Source: Flavivirga algicola
GTDB taxonomy: Bacteria > Bacteroidota > Bacteroidia > Flavobacteriales > Flavobacteriaceae
NCBI RefSeq assembly: GCF_012910715.1
Contig: NZ_JABBHF010000001.1
Span: forward strand, 503,170 to 567,169
Length of the DNA: 64,000 nucleotides
Direction: 5' to 3'
Under the pieces are notes generated by a model that was given only the letters and a program-made list of their open reading frames with translations, was not told where the DNA came from and did no database searches. Positions 34,251 through 43,479 of the stretch are shown here, in pieces. Every line of letters starts with the position of its first letter. Position 1 is the stretch's first letter. Made by a program: the position numbers and the translations under genes.

Positions 34251-35123
34251 ATGGATAAAAAATCATTTGACATAACAACTTCAGATACTCTTTTAATAGA
34301 ACAATCTCTCGCAGGCAATAAGGAAGCTTTGGAAAGCCTTATTAAAAAACATCAAGATTGGATTTATAATGTGGGCTTAACCTTTGTTGGTGATAGAGAT
34401 GAGGCTGCAGACCTAACACAGGAAGTTTTAATAAAAATCGTTACAAAATTAGATTCATTTAAACAAAAAAGTGCATTTAAAACCTGGATATATCGCATTG
34501 TAAAAAACCATTTCTTTAATATGAAAAGAGGAAAAAATGAAACCATTCCTCTAACATTTGAAGCATTCGGACAAGGACTTGACCAACTACCAAATGAATC
34601 GCTTTCTAACTATTCCTTCGAAGCTGAAAATAAAGTTTTAGTAGAAGAAGCAAAAATTAGTTGTATGAAAGGTATGCTGCTATGTCTTGACAGAGAACAA
34701 CGAATGATTTACATTATTGGAGAGTTGTTTGAATTTACAGATACTATAGGCAGTGAGATCATGGAAATTTCAAAGGAAAACTTTAGGGTTAAACTCCATA
34801 GAGCAAAAAAACAGCTTTATAATTTCATGGATAATAAATGTGGCCTTATAAATAAAAGTAACCCCTGCCGTTGTGCCAGAAAAACAGCAGGTTTTATAAA
34901 AATGGGGTATGTTGATCCAATAAATTTACATTTTCAAAAAAATACCATTGCTAAAATTAACAACATAATTGACGAAAAATTGGAAACTTATAAGGGAGAG
35001 GTAATATCCGAATATCAAAAACTATTTCAAGAACATCCTTTTTTACAAAGCCCAGACAAGTTAGAATCCATAAAAAACTTACTGGCTTCAAAAACTATAA
35101 AAGAAACATTTAATTTCGAATAA
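34251..35123 (+). CDS. ECF sigma factor with Cys-containing C-terminal extension
   Basis: 290 residues from the ATG at 34251. Region 2 (about 20-85) has DEAADLTQEVLIKIV and FKTWIYRIVKNHF. Region 4 (about 140-185) includes EIMEISKENFRVKLHRAKKQ. After it comes an extra 100-residue tail starting with KCGLINKSNPCRCARKT, four Cys in all, which could bind metal or respond to redox. The rest of the tail is helical and charged. ECF groups with C-terminal extensions often use them for regulation in place of an anti-sigma factor. No anti-sigma gene is adjacent. Confidence 0.9.
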   Translation: MDKKSFDITTSDTLLIEQSLAGNKEALESLIKKHQDWIYNVGLTFVGDRDEAADLTQEVLIKIVTKLDSFKQKSAFKTWIYRIVKNHFFNMKRGKNETIPLTFEAFGQGLDQLPNESLSNYSFEAENKVLVEEAKISCMKGMLLCLDREQRMIYIIGELFEFTDTIGSEIMEISKENFRVKLHRAKKQLYNFMDNKCGLINKSNPCRCARKTAGFIKMGYVDPINLHFQKNTIAKINNIIDEKLETYKGEVISEYQKLFQEHPFLQSPDKLESIKNLLASKTIKETFNFE

Positions 35124-35184
35124 AACCTCATAAAGGCTATCTGATTTGTATAAATTTCTAAAAGAATCAACATCCCCTTAATCT

Positions 35185-37338
35185 TTATAAGTTATCCAGT
35201 TGATTACTTTTCTTATCCTCACTAATAGTCCAAAAGAAACCTACAAAAAAGAATTGATCTGTTGCTGGTCGTAAAGCACGTCTATTAAAATGACCGTTCA
35301 TATCTGGTGTATTGGCATACTGATAGCCATTTATATTTCTAAACCCTAAAACATTGTTTACAGAAGCATATAGTATTTTTTGCGGACTAATTAAATACGC
35401 CCAATTAATACTCAAGCTATTATAAGGTTTTGTTTTATTGTTTAAAAACCCTGTCTCATTTGGGTTTGTGTAAGTTCTACCAGATGCTAAGGCATAGCTT
35501 ATACCAACCTGGCTTCTCCAATCGTCAATCCAATATTTCCCAACAACCGATAGGTTATGGGTATTTGCAAAGTTTGGTTGCGATTTGGTTAAATAGTTAT
35601 TATAATCTCTCTTAGTGTCCAATAAAGAATAGCTTAGCCAGTAATCAAAATTTTTAATGCTTTTGCTATCCCTCCAAAAAAAATCGATTCCTTTGGCAAA
35701 ACCAAACCCTTCATTATTAAAATGACTATCAGGATTTGCAAACTCGGTATCATATTTCACTAAATTATCATACTTCTTGTAATAGGCTTCTGCTCTAAAT
35801 AACCTTCTATCTGCATTATATTGATAATTAAAAATATAATGGGATGTATTTTGAGTTTTTAAATCCTGACTAAACTTCAGAATATTGCTTGACGGGTTTT
35901 GATAGAAATTACCATACGCCAACGATATTTGGCTCTTATCAGACGTTTTATAGGCTAAAGACAATCTTGGCGCTAGAGTGAAGTCTTTAAAAATCTCACT
36001 ATACTCACCTCTTATTCCCGATTTAAATGCTAACTTTTTAGATATAAAAATATCAGCTTCAGCATAAACTGCAGCTATATTATTGTTGTAACCATATGTA
36101 GCATTGTTAATGGTATTATCTGAATAGTTTTCTGTAAAATCGGTTGCAAAGTATTCCCCTCCAAAATAAAGTTTCAATCGGTTACTGATTCTGTTTTTAA
36201 ATTTTAATTTGGCATGCATTGAGTTTTCAGTGTCTTTAATAACACTTTCAATAATATTCAAATTGTTTTTTGCATGCGTATAACTTACGCCTCCAAACAA
36301 TGTCCAAGTATCATTTAAAGCCCCTTGATACGAACCGTTAACATAAACATTATTGTTATTTAATTTAAAATAAACGCCATCGCTATTATTAATATCTTCT
36401 TGCATTAATTCAAAATTAGTAGCATCAAAAGCTCCATAAAGTTTAAACAAACCAGCATTTGTTTTTTTTCTAAAAACAGCCTCACCTGAAGCAGTTTCAA
36501 AAGGTTTTATCCAATCATTCCTATTTGGAAATATGGCATTGTAAGGTGCTAGGTTTATATAAGATGCATTTACACTCAACGAGCTGTTTTCCCATTTCTG
36601 GGTATTGCCAAGTGTAGCCCCCACACTCATAATCCCAATATCTGTTTTTTCCTGATCGGGTTCATCAATAGTATTTAACAACAATACACTTGATAGTGCC
36701 TGACCAAACTCTGCCGAGTAACCACCTGTGGAAAATGTAATCCCGTCAAATAAAAATGGTGAATAACGTCCACGAGTTGGCGCATTGTTTGTTGTGGGTG
36801 TGTAGGGCGTAAATACACGGATACCATCAATAAAAATCTGTGTTTCATTTGCATCACCACCACGTACAAATAATCGTCCATCTTCTGCCACTGTTGTCGT
36901 TCCTGGCAGTGTTTGCAAGGCGCCAACAAAATCACCTAAAGCACTTGCTGTTGTAACAACATCCAAAGGTTTTAATACGTTAACTTTACTATTATCGCCT
37001 GCTGAGAAAGTTCCCGCAGACAAAACCACTGCATCTAAGGTACTCACATCATCGCGAAGTTTAACTACCAAGTCTTTCATATAAGACACATCCCCAACCA
37101 TGGTAAATGTTTCATAGGACAAGTAGGATATGATTAAAGTTTGCGTTCCCTCCTCGGGCGTTGTAAATGAAAACATGCCATTTTCATCGGTGGTGCTTCC
37201 ATCATAAGTACCTTCCAGATAAATATTAGCACCTGTTATCGGAACATTTTTCGAATTGAAGACCGTTCCATTAATGGTTTTTTGAGCATGTATTTGAATT
37301 GATATGAATACCAAAATGATGATTAAAATATTTTTCAT
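35185..37338 (-). CDS. TonB-dependent receptor with carboxypeptidase-like N-domain
   Basis: 717-residue outer-membrane receptor, complete. A signal peptide ends at IHAQ, followed by a carboxypeptidase-type beta-sandwich (about 20-105, GTVFNSKNVPITGANIYLEG). The plug (about 115-225) contains LPGTTTVAEDGRLFVRGGDA and a Pro/Thr-rich turn. The barrel ends in the aromatic FFVGFFWTI followed by a short charged tail. It lacks the N-terminal sequence of SusC types and is shorter than them. Substrate unknown; metal chelates or small organics are possible. Single gene. Confidence 0.93.
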   Translation of the reverse strand: MKNILIIILVFISIQIHAQKTINGTVFNSKNVPITGANIYLEGTYDGSTTDENGMFSFTTPEEGTQTLIISYLSYETFTMVGDVSYMKDLVVKLRDDVSTLDAVVLSAGTFSAGDNSKVNVLKPLDVVTTASALGDFVGALQTLPGTTTVAEDGRLFVRGGDANETQIFIDGIRVFTPYTPTTNNAPTRGRYSPFLFDGITFSTGGYSAEFGQALSSVLLLNTIDEPDQEKTDIGIMSVGATLGNTQKWENSSLSVNASYINLAPYNAIFPNRNDWIKPFETASGEAVFRKKTNAGLFKLYGAFDATNFELMQEDINNSDGVYFKLNNNNVYVNGSYQGALNDTWTLFGGVSYTHAKNNLNIIESVIKDTENSMHAKLKFKNRISNRLKLYFGGEYFATDFTENYSDNTINNATYGYNNNIAAVYAEADIFISKKLAFKSGIRGEYSEIFKDFTLAPRLSLAYKTSDKSQISLAYGNFYQNPSSNILKFSQDLKTQNTSHYIFNYQYNADRRLFRAEAYYKKYDNLVKYDTEFANPDSHFNNEGFGFAKGIDFFWRDSKSIKNFDYWLSYSLLDTKRDYNNYLTKSQPNFANTHNLSVVGKYWIDDWRSQVGISYALASGRTYTNPNETGFLNNKTKPYNSLSINWAYLISPQKILYASVNNVLGFRNINGYQYANTPDMNGHFNRRALRPATDQFFFVGFFWTISEDKKSNQLDNL

Positions 37339-37375
37339 GAGTAATTATTCTGTTGTCCATTTTTAATTGATGATG

Positions 37376-37406
37376 CAAATTTGCAACAGAACTATGACTG
37401 AATAAA
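37376..37406 (-). promoter_or_regulatory. Weak promoter candidate of the TonB-dependent receptor
   Basis: Minus strand: TTTA, 19 nt, then CAAATTTG. Each element has one mismatch to TTTG-N19-TAnnTTTG. The start codon is 37 bp downstream. Confidence 0.4.
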
Positions 37407-37608
37407 TTCAATATAACCGAACTGTGAATTTTTGATGATGAATTGAATTTTTACAAAAAAGCACCCAAAGTCATCTGTAGATATTTTTGACAATAAGTAC
37501 TTATATTTTTTGGAGATTTATCTAAATTAAATATCCATTCCTTCTTAATTAAAAAGAGTAGTTTTTTATCATTTTAAGCAATGAAGTAGTATAAACTTTT
37601 TCCATTTG

Positions 37609-37715
37609 CTATAAAATTGCTTTTTTAGGCCTGTATTTTGTCTTTTTTTCCTTCCATAACGCTGCTATGCAACTCAAAAAAGCCTTCATTCAGATCCAAA
37701 TGACTTATTTTCGTT
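37609..37715 (-). other. Coding-like or repeat-like island downstream of the NADH dehydrogenase
   Basis: The minus strand carries two overlapping short frames: SHLDLNEGFFELHSSVMEG... ending at 37625, and a 26-residue ATG frame (MKAFLSCIAALWKEKK...) from 37689 to 37609. An AAAAAAGC/GCTTTTTT inverted repeat (37619-37626 and 37676-37683) bounds its centre. It is more GC-rich than the flanks. It may be a dispersed repeat or a decayed gene; neither frame is claimed as a gene. Confidence 0.35.
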
Positions 37716-37815
37716 TAAACCCTAAAAGTTTAAACCACTTCAATAACAGATAAAAACTATAGCAAAAATTTAATTAAAATATTAGTCAGAAATTAACCAA
37801 CAAAAGCCTAAACTG

Positions 37816-39093
37816 TTAGTTTAACTTATTGAAGGGTCGTATAATAAGTCGTGCTGCTTTATCAAAATTAATATAATTGTACCCCCAATTGAAGAAAACA
37901 ATGACTCTATTCCTAAAACCGACCAAGGCCATAAGATGTACAAACATCCAAACAAACCATGCAAAAAAGCCTGCAAACCTGAAACGTTTTAAATCAACTA
38001 CGGCTTTATTTCGACCTACTGTAGCCATCGATCCTTTGTCTCTATATTTGAACTTTTTCATCGGCTTACCCGAAATCAATTTTACTAGATTTTTTCCTAA
38101 AAGTTCTCCTTGTTGAATGGCTGGTTGTGCCACCTGCGGATGTCCGTTAGGGTAGTCATCTGTTTGCATGAGACTAATGTCTCCTAAAGCAAAAATATTA
38201 TCGTAACCTTCAACTTGGTTATACTCGTTTACTTTATATCTATTAGCCCTGTCGACAAGTACATCGGCCTGCAGCCCCTCAACAGGGTTTCCTGTAACAC
38301 CCGCGGCCCAAATCAGCGTTTCCGACTGTAATTCTAAATTTGAATTGGTCGTTACCCTTTTGCCATCGTAATTTTTAACAAATGTATCGCAATGCACCAA
38401 AACACCAAGTTTAGAAAGAAATTTTGATGCTTTCTTAGATGCATGCTCGCTCATTGTTGGTAATACCCGTGGGCTTCCTTCCAATAAATATATTTGCATA
38501 TCTTCAGGAATTAAATCACGATAATCCCTGGGTAAAATATGATTTTTAAGCTCGGCTATAGCACCAGCTAATTCTACCCCAGTTGGCCCTCCCCCAACAA
38601 TGACAAAATTCAACAAAGCTTTACGTGCTTCCTTATCATGAGTTATAGCTGCCTGCTCAAAATTTTGCAATATTAAACTACGAATATTTAATGCTTGTGG
38701 TACTTTTTTCATAGGCATACCATAAGTTTCAATGGATTTATTACCGAAATAATTGGTTTTGGTTCCTGTAGCTATTACCAAATAATCATAACTTATATTA
38801 CCGATACTAGTCATGAGTTCGTTTTTTTCCGAATTAATAGATTCCACTTCCGCTAAACGAAAAAATGTGTTTTTATGGTTCTTCAATATTTTACGAAGCG
38901 GATATGCAATCGAATCGGGTTCTAATCCAGCGGAAGAAACTTGATATAATAGTGGTTGGAACGTGTGATAATTTCGTTTATCAATTAAAACTACCTGTAT
39001 GTGTTTATTTGCAATTTTTCTAGCAAAATTAATCCCTGCAAAACCACCACCTATAATGACGACTCTGGGATAACTAGATTCGGGAATATTCAT
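37816..39093 (-). CDS. Type II NADH dehydrogenase (NDH-2 family)
   Basis: 425-residue two-dinucleotide-binding flavoprotein. FAD loop: VVIIGGGFAGINFARKI (about 10-26). NADH loop: FVIVGGGPTGVELAGAIAE. YLVIATGT and the FAD-pyrophosphate segment GYDNIFALGDI follow. The C-terminal part has hydrophobic and basic stretches (FAWFVWMFVHLMALVGF) for monotopic membrane binding. It would oxidise NADH and reduce menaquinone without pumping protons. A -7-like box (39113-39120) precedes it. Single gene. Confidence 0.94.
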   Translation of the reverse strand: MNIPESSYPRVVIIGGGFAGINFARKIANKHIQVVLIDKRNYHTFQPLLYQVSSAGLEPDSIAYPLRKILKNHKNTFFRLAEVESINSEKNELMTSIGNISYDYLVIATGTKTNYFGNKSIETYGMPMKKVPQALNIRSLILQNFEQAAITHDKEARKALLNFVIVGGGPTGVELAGAIAELKNHILPRDYRDLIPEDMQIYLLEGSPRVLPTMSEHASKKASKFLSKLGVLVHCDTFVKNYDGKRVTTNSNLELQSETLIWAAGVTGNPVEGLQADVLVDRANRYKVNEYNQVEGYDNIFALGDISLMQTDDYPNGHPQVAQPAIQQGELLGKNLVKLISGKPMKKFKYRDKGSMATVGRNKAVVDLKRFRFAGFFAWFVWMFVHLMALVGFRNRVIVFFNWGYNYINFDKAARLIIRPFNKLN

Positions 39094-39112
39094 AGTAAAA
39101 TAAAGTATGGAA

Positions 39113-39120
39113 CAAAGATA
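39113..39120 (-). promoter_or_regulatory. Possible -7 box of the NADH dehydrogenase gene
   Basis: Minus-strand TATCTTTG fits TAnnTTTG and lies 19 bp before the start codon. The expected -33 element is not conserved. Confidence 0.42.
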
Positions 39121-39217
39121 CTATATAGATGCATTTTAAACTATTTAAAATATTATTTTTACTCAGATGTAACATTTTAAAATTTTAAGCTACTCATACA
39201 GTAACCAAACCATCACA

Positions 39218-39712
39218 TTGAATAAAGAATTAGAACATAATTTTGTTGAATTGCTTGAAAAGCATCAAAACATTGTACACAAGGTATGCCGTTTATATAC
39301 TAATAATTATGATGCTCACAACGATTTATTTCAAGAAATAACCATTCAACTTTGGAAAGCATACCCTAAATTTCGAGGAGATGCCAAATTTAGTACATGG
39401 ATGTATAGAGTAGGTTTAAATACGGCCATAACACTTTACAGAAAATCGAAGCGAACTATTAATACGCAAGATTTTAATGGTGTTGAATTTAAAATAAAAA
39501 CTGAAGATTATGATGATACAGAAGAAGAACAATTAAAAATACTTTATAAGGCTGTACACCAATTAAATGATATTGAAAAAGCACTGGTTTTCCTGTACTT
39601 GGAAGACAAAGATTACAGAGAAATTAGTGAAACTTTGGGTATTAGTGAAGTCAATGCACGCGTGAAGATGAATAGAATAAAAACGAAACTTAAAACCATA
39701 TTAAATCCCTAA
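39218..39712 (+). CDS. ECF-type sigma factor (TTG start)
   Basis: 164 residues. The only plausible start is TTG at 39218; no ATG lies in frame before region 2. Region 2: YDAHNDLFQEITIQLWKA and KFSTWMYRVGLNTAI. Region 4: KALVFLYLEDKDYREISETL, then GISEVNARVKMNRIKTKLK. The following gene, 3 bp downstream, encodes a four-helix membrane protein, the likely co-expressed partner. Confidence 0.92.
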   Translation: MNKELEHNFVELLEKHQNIVHKVCRLYTNNYDAHNDLFQEITIQLWKAYPKFRGDAKFSTWMYRVGLNTAITLYRKSKRTINTQDFNGVEFKIKTEDYDDTEEEQLKILYKAVHQLNDIEKALVFLYLEDKDYREISETLGISEVNARVKMNRIKTKLKTILNP

Positions 39713-39715
39713 AAT

Positions 39716-40357
39716 ATGGATGAATTAGATTTATTAAAAAAAGACTGGAATAAGGATGATAACAAATATCCTAAACTAACTTATAACGAAATATATAAGA
39801 TGATTTTGAAGAAGTCATCTTCCATAGTAAAATGGATTTTTATAATTAGTTTATTAGAGTTTGCTTTTTGGACCTTAATATCTTTCTTATTGAAAGGTAC
39901 CAAAAGTATGGAACATTATGACCAATTAGATAACGACCCCATCTTTATTTCTTTAGTTGTAATAGGATATGGTATTTTAGCCTTTTTCTTTTATATGTTT
40001 TTTAGAAATTATCGAAGAATTTCTACCACAGATAGTGCCAAGGTACTCATGGAAAACATTCTTAAGACAAGAAAAACAGTAAAACAATACGTAGCTTTTA
40101 ATCTAATTTATTTAGTAATTACTACTTTCTTTGCCTTATATATTTCGTTGAATCGGAACGAAGTTATTCTAGATCAAATAGAAAAAGCAGCAGCTAATGG
40201 AGAGGCTTTTAAATTTTATGCCATATTTATAATATTGGTTGTCCTATTTTTAGCAATAGCAATTGGAATTTTATTATTATTCTACTGGGTTGTTTATGGT
40301 ATTTTATTAAAACGACTTAACCGCAATTACAAAGAACTGAAGAAACTGGAAATTTAA
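39716..40357 (+). CDS. Four-helix membrane protein partner of the ECF sigma factor
   Basis: 213 residues with four hydrophobic helices (about 33-57, 80-102, 125-147, 168-200). The cytoplasmic N-terminus MDELDLLKKDWNKDDNKYPK resembles the short leader seen in sigma-linked membrane proteins of flavobacteria. It has no recognised anti-sigma domain. It follows the sigma factor by 3 bp, so an anti-sigma or sensor role is inferred. Its 3' end overlaps the convergent pseudouridine synthase gene by 4 bp. Confidence 0.82.
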   Translation: MDELDLLKKDWNKDDNKYPKLTYNEIYKMILKKSSSIVKWIFIISLLEFAFWTLISFLLKGTKSMEHYDQLDNDPIFISLVVIGYGILAFFFYMFFRNYRRISTTDSAKVLMENILKTRKTVKQYVAFNLIYLVITTFFALYISLNRNEVILDQIEKAAANGEAFKFYAIFIILVVLFLAIAIGILLLFYWVVYGILLKRLNRNYKELKKLEI

Positions 40358-40938
40358 AAAAATCGATCAACTTCAACAATACTTCCTATGTGCATGGAGT
40401 TAAGATGAATATTCCCCACTCTAACACGCACTAAACGCAATGTTGGAAAACCAACTGCCGAGGTCATTTTCCGTACCTGCCTAAATTTGCCTTCGTTTAA
40501 AGTGATGGAGATCCACGATGTCGGACCGTGCCTGTCATCCCTAATTTTCCGTGATCGTTCAGGTAAATTTGGTACTTTATTTAGCTTAAAAGCTTTACAT
40601 GCCTTTGTTTGATATTTTTTACCATCAAAACCTATTTCTACACCAGATCTTAATTGATTGACTGCTACTTCTGAAATATTACCATCTACTTGAGCATAAT
40701 ATTCCTTTTCAACCTTTCTACTATTAATAAAATCGCTCATTTTACCATCGGTAGTTAGCAACAATAAGCCTTCAGATTTTTCATCCAATCTACCTATAGC
40801 CATAGTACCTTCTGGGAAATCATGAAGTGTTCCTAAGAATTTTTTGGATTGTTGCTTGGAGTCATGACTTTTAAACTGACTTAAATAACCATAAGGTTTG
40901 TAGATTACAAAATGCCGATGTTTGTTAAATACTTCCAT
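40354..40938 (-). CDS. rRNA pseudouridine synthase (RluE/RsuA family)
   Basis: 194 residues. The RsuA-type catalytic domain has YKPYGYLSQF, the catalytic Asp52 in IGRLDEKSEGLLLLT, and the C-terminal LNEGKFRQVRKM and LRLVRVRVG. There is no N-terminal S4 domain, as in RluE. It would isomerise a uridine in 23S rRNA. Its start overlaps the end of topB by 14 bp, suggesting translational coupling. Confidence 0.92.
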   Translation of the reverse strand: MEVFNKHRHFVIYKPYGYLSQFKSHDSKQQSKKFLGTLHDFPEGTMAIGRLDEKSEGLLLLTTDGKMSDFINSRKVEKEYYAQVDGNISEVAVNQLRSGVEIGFDGKKYQTKACKAFKLNKVPNLPERSRKIRDDRHGPTSWISITLNEGKFRQVRKMTSAVGFPTLRLVRVRVGNIHLNSMHIGSIVEVDRFF

Positions 40939-43237
40939 TTAAAATACTATAAACGAGTTCCTTGGTTGGTTGCTGTCCGTTTATTTTAGTCCTTACATCA
41001 TCAAAAGTAACTTTAAAATCACATCCAGATTTGTAATCGCTGCATCCATATGCAGTACTGCCTTTAACAACGGTTCCTTTTTTGCATTTTGGACATGCCA
41101 ATACATCTGACTTCGCTTTCTTATCTGCCGACAAAACAGACGTGGAATTTTTTTTAGGCTCCAATTTTAAATTAAATGCTTCATCAAAACGAAGTAGTCC
41201 TTCTACTTTGCCCGAATCAGTCTTAAAGCCTTTTAAATTAACTGTAGATCCTTTTTGAAGCAATCGAATATATTGTTTTTCAGAAATCTTTTTATTGGCA
41301 TAACTAAAGGGCATTACGAAATTACAACCCGATTTATAAGCACTGCACCCATAAGCCGTTTTCCCTTTTAAAATATGCCCCTGCTTACATTTTGGACACC
41401 TTTCTGCAGTAATGCCTGCTGCAGCTTTTTTAACCGCTTTAGCTTCGCGATTCTTTATGGCCAATGCATGAGAGATATTAGCACGTTTTGTTTCGCTTCT
41501 CACCTCATACACCAAAGCATCCACCATACGTTTCATATTTTTTATAAAGGCTCCAGCACTAAAAGTACCTTTTTCAATATCTTTTAGTTGCTTTTCCCAT
41601 GACCCAGTAAGCTCTGCCGATTTTAATAAGTCGTTTTGAATAGTAGCAACAAGTTGTATTCCCGTAATGGTAGGCAACACCTGTTTTTTATTACGCTTTA
41701 TATATTTTCTTTTAAAAAGCGTTTCAATGATATTGGCACGTGTTGATGGTCTTCCAATACCATTTTCTTTCATTAATTCACGTAAATCTTCATCGTCTAC
41801 CTGCTTACCTGCTGTTTCCATAGCTCGTAATAAAGAAGCTTCTGTAAATTGATTAGGTGGTTTGGTTTCCTTTTCTAAAAATGAAGGTTCATGCAGTCCT
41901 TTTTCTCCTTTTTCAAAAGTAGGCAATATACCAGATTCTTTTTCTTTAGCATTCGGATTTTCGAAGACAATACGCCATCCCTTATCTAAAATCTCTTTGC
42001 CTTTAGTTTTAAAAGATACATCTGCAGCCTTGCCCATAACTGTTGTATTAGCAACTAAGCAATCATCATAAAAAACGGCTATAAAACGCTTAACTATAAT
42101 ATCATAAACCTGCTGCTGGTTATATTGCAAATTAATCTGGATACCCGTTGGAATAATAGCATGGTGGTCGGTTACTTTTTTATCGTTAAAAACTTTGGTA
42201 GACTTTTTTATTTTCTTGCCTAATAACGACTCTGTAAATTTTGAATAATTGGTTAATTTTTGGAGAATACCAGATACCTTGGGATATATATCGGTTGGTA
42301 AAAAAGTAGTATCTACCCTAGGATATGTCACTACCTTTTGCTCGTATAATTTCTGAACAATTTTGAGCGTTTCATCTGCCGAAAATCCAAATTTGGTATT
42401 ACAATACACTTGTAGCCCTGTTAAATCGAATAGCTTTGGCGCATATTCCTTACCTTTTTTCTTGGTAATAGATATTATTTCGAAATCACTTTCTTTTACT
42501 TTATTGGCTAAAGTTTCCCCATCCTCTTTTTTCAAAAAACGACCATCTTCATAGCTAAACAATGTTTCTCGATACAAGGTTTGTAATTCCCAATATGGTT
42601 GGGGTTTAAAATTTTCAATCTCCTTAAAACGATTAACAACCATGGCTAATGTTGGTGTTTGTACACGGCCTATCGACAATACTTGCTTATACCCACCATG
42701 CTTTACCGTATACAACCTCGTTGCGTTCATACCAAGTAACCAGTCCCCTATAGCTCTTGAAAAACCTGCATAATACAGATTATCGTAATCTGAGGCTGGT
42801 TTTAAGTTTTCGAACCCTTCTTTAATAGCTTCAGTAGTTAATGAGGAGATCCACAAACGTTTTACTTCTCCTTCGTAATTAGCCTCGTTCATGACCCAAC
42901 GCTGAATCAATTCACCTTCTTGCCCGGCATCACCACAGTTTATAACAACGTCTGCTTTATCAAACAAACTTTTTACGATATTGAATTGTTTTTGGATTCC
43001 AGAATTAGAAACCACTTTCGTTTCAAATTTTTCAGGGAGCATAGGGAGGTTGTTCAAGTCCCAACTTTTCCAATATGGTTTGTAATCATTGGGCTCTTTC
43101 AACGTACATAAATGCCCAAAAGTATAAGTTACTGCATAACCATTACCCTCATAATAGCCATCACGTTTAGAATTTGCTCCTAAAACAGAAGCAATCTCAC
43201 GTGCTACACTTGGTTTTTCAGCAATACAGACTTTCAC
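40925..43237 (-). CDS. topB: DNA topoisomerase III (GTG start)
   Basis: 770-residue type IA topoisomerase that decatenates DNA. The start is GTG at 43237 (GTG AAA GTC TGT). The Toprim domain begins VCIAEKPSVAREIASVLG and contains NCGDAGQEGELIQRW. The catalytic Tyr305 is in VTYPRVDT. KENGIGRPSTRANI is the conserved family segment. Two C-terminal zinc-ribbon-like repeats (about 625-665 and 720-755, CPKC...GCSAYKSGC and CPKC...GCSDYKSGC) may bind DNA. It overlaps the RluE-type gene downstream. Confidence 0.96.
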   Translation of the reverse strand: MKVCIAEKPSVAREIASVLGANSKRDGYYEGNGYAVTYTFGHLCTLKEPNDYKPYWKSWDLNNLPMLPEKFETKVVSNSGIQKQFNIVKSLFDKADVVINCGDAGQEGELIQRWVMNEANYEGEVKRLWISSLTTEAIKEGFENLKPASDYDNLYYAGFSRAIGDWLLGMNATRLYTVKHGGYKQVLSIGRVQTPTLAMVVNRFKEIENFKPQPYWELQTLYRETLFSYEDGRFLKKEDGETLANKVKESDFEIISITKKKGKEYAPKLFDLTGLQVYCNTKFGFSADETLKIVQKLYEQKVVTYPRVDTTFLPTDIYPKVSGILQKLTNYSKFTESLLGKKIKKSTKVFNDKKVTDHHAIIPTGIQINLQYNQQQVYDIIVKRFIAVFYDDCLVANTTVMGKAADVSFKTKGKEILDKGWRIVFENPNAKEKESGILPTFEKGEKGLHEPSFLEKETKPPNQFTEASLLRAMETAGKQVDDEDLRELMKENGIGRPSTRANIIETLFKRKYIKRNKKQVLPTITGIQLVATIQNDLLKSAELTGSWEKQLKDIEKGTFSAGAFIKNMKRMVDALVYEVRSETKRANISHALAIKNREAKAVKKAAAGITAERCPKCKQGHILKGKTAYGCSAYKSGCNFVMPFSYANKKISEKQYIRLLQKGSTVNLKGFKTDSGKVEGLLRFDEAFNLKLEPKKNSTSVLSADKKAKSDVLACPKCKKGTVVKGSTAYGCSDYKSGCDFKVTFDDVRTKINGQQPTKELVYSILNGSI

Positions 43238-43479
43238 TTATTATTCTTTTTAACTATTGATTTGTGATTTGCAAAATAGGAATTTTGACCTGATTTTTGA
43301 AGTGGAGTTATTAGGAGTTATCAACGACAAATCAATACAAAATTTTCCGTAAAAAAACACAATTTTTTCTACAAATGAATACAGATTTTTTTTTCGTCGT
43401 AAATATGAATTTAAGGTCAAAAACTTCAAAGTTTTTTTCTATTTTCGGCCGAAATAAATGAAAAAGCCCCTTTTCAAAA

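Larger units (their letters stand above)
37339..37815. other. 477-bp gene-free stretch upstream of the TonB-dependent receptor
   Basis: Holds a weak promoter candidate near 37376-37406 and a coding-like/repeat-like island at 37609-37715. The rest is plain AT-rich sequence in which I see nothing. Confidence 0.6.
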
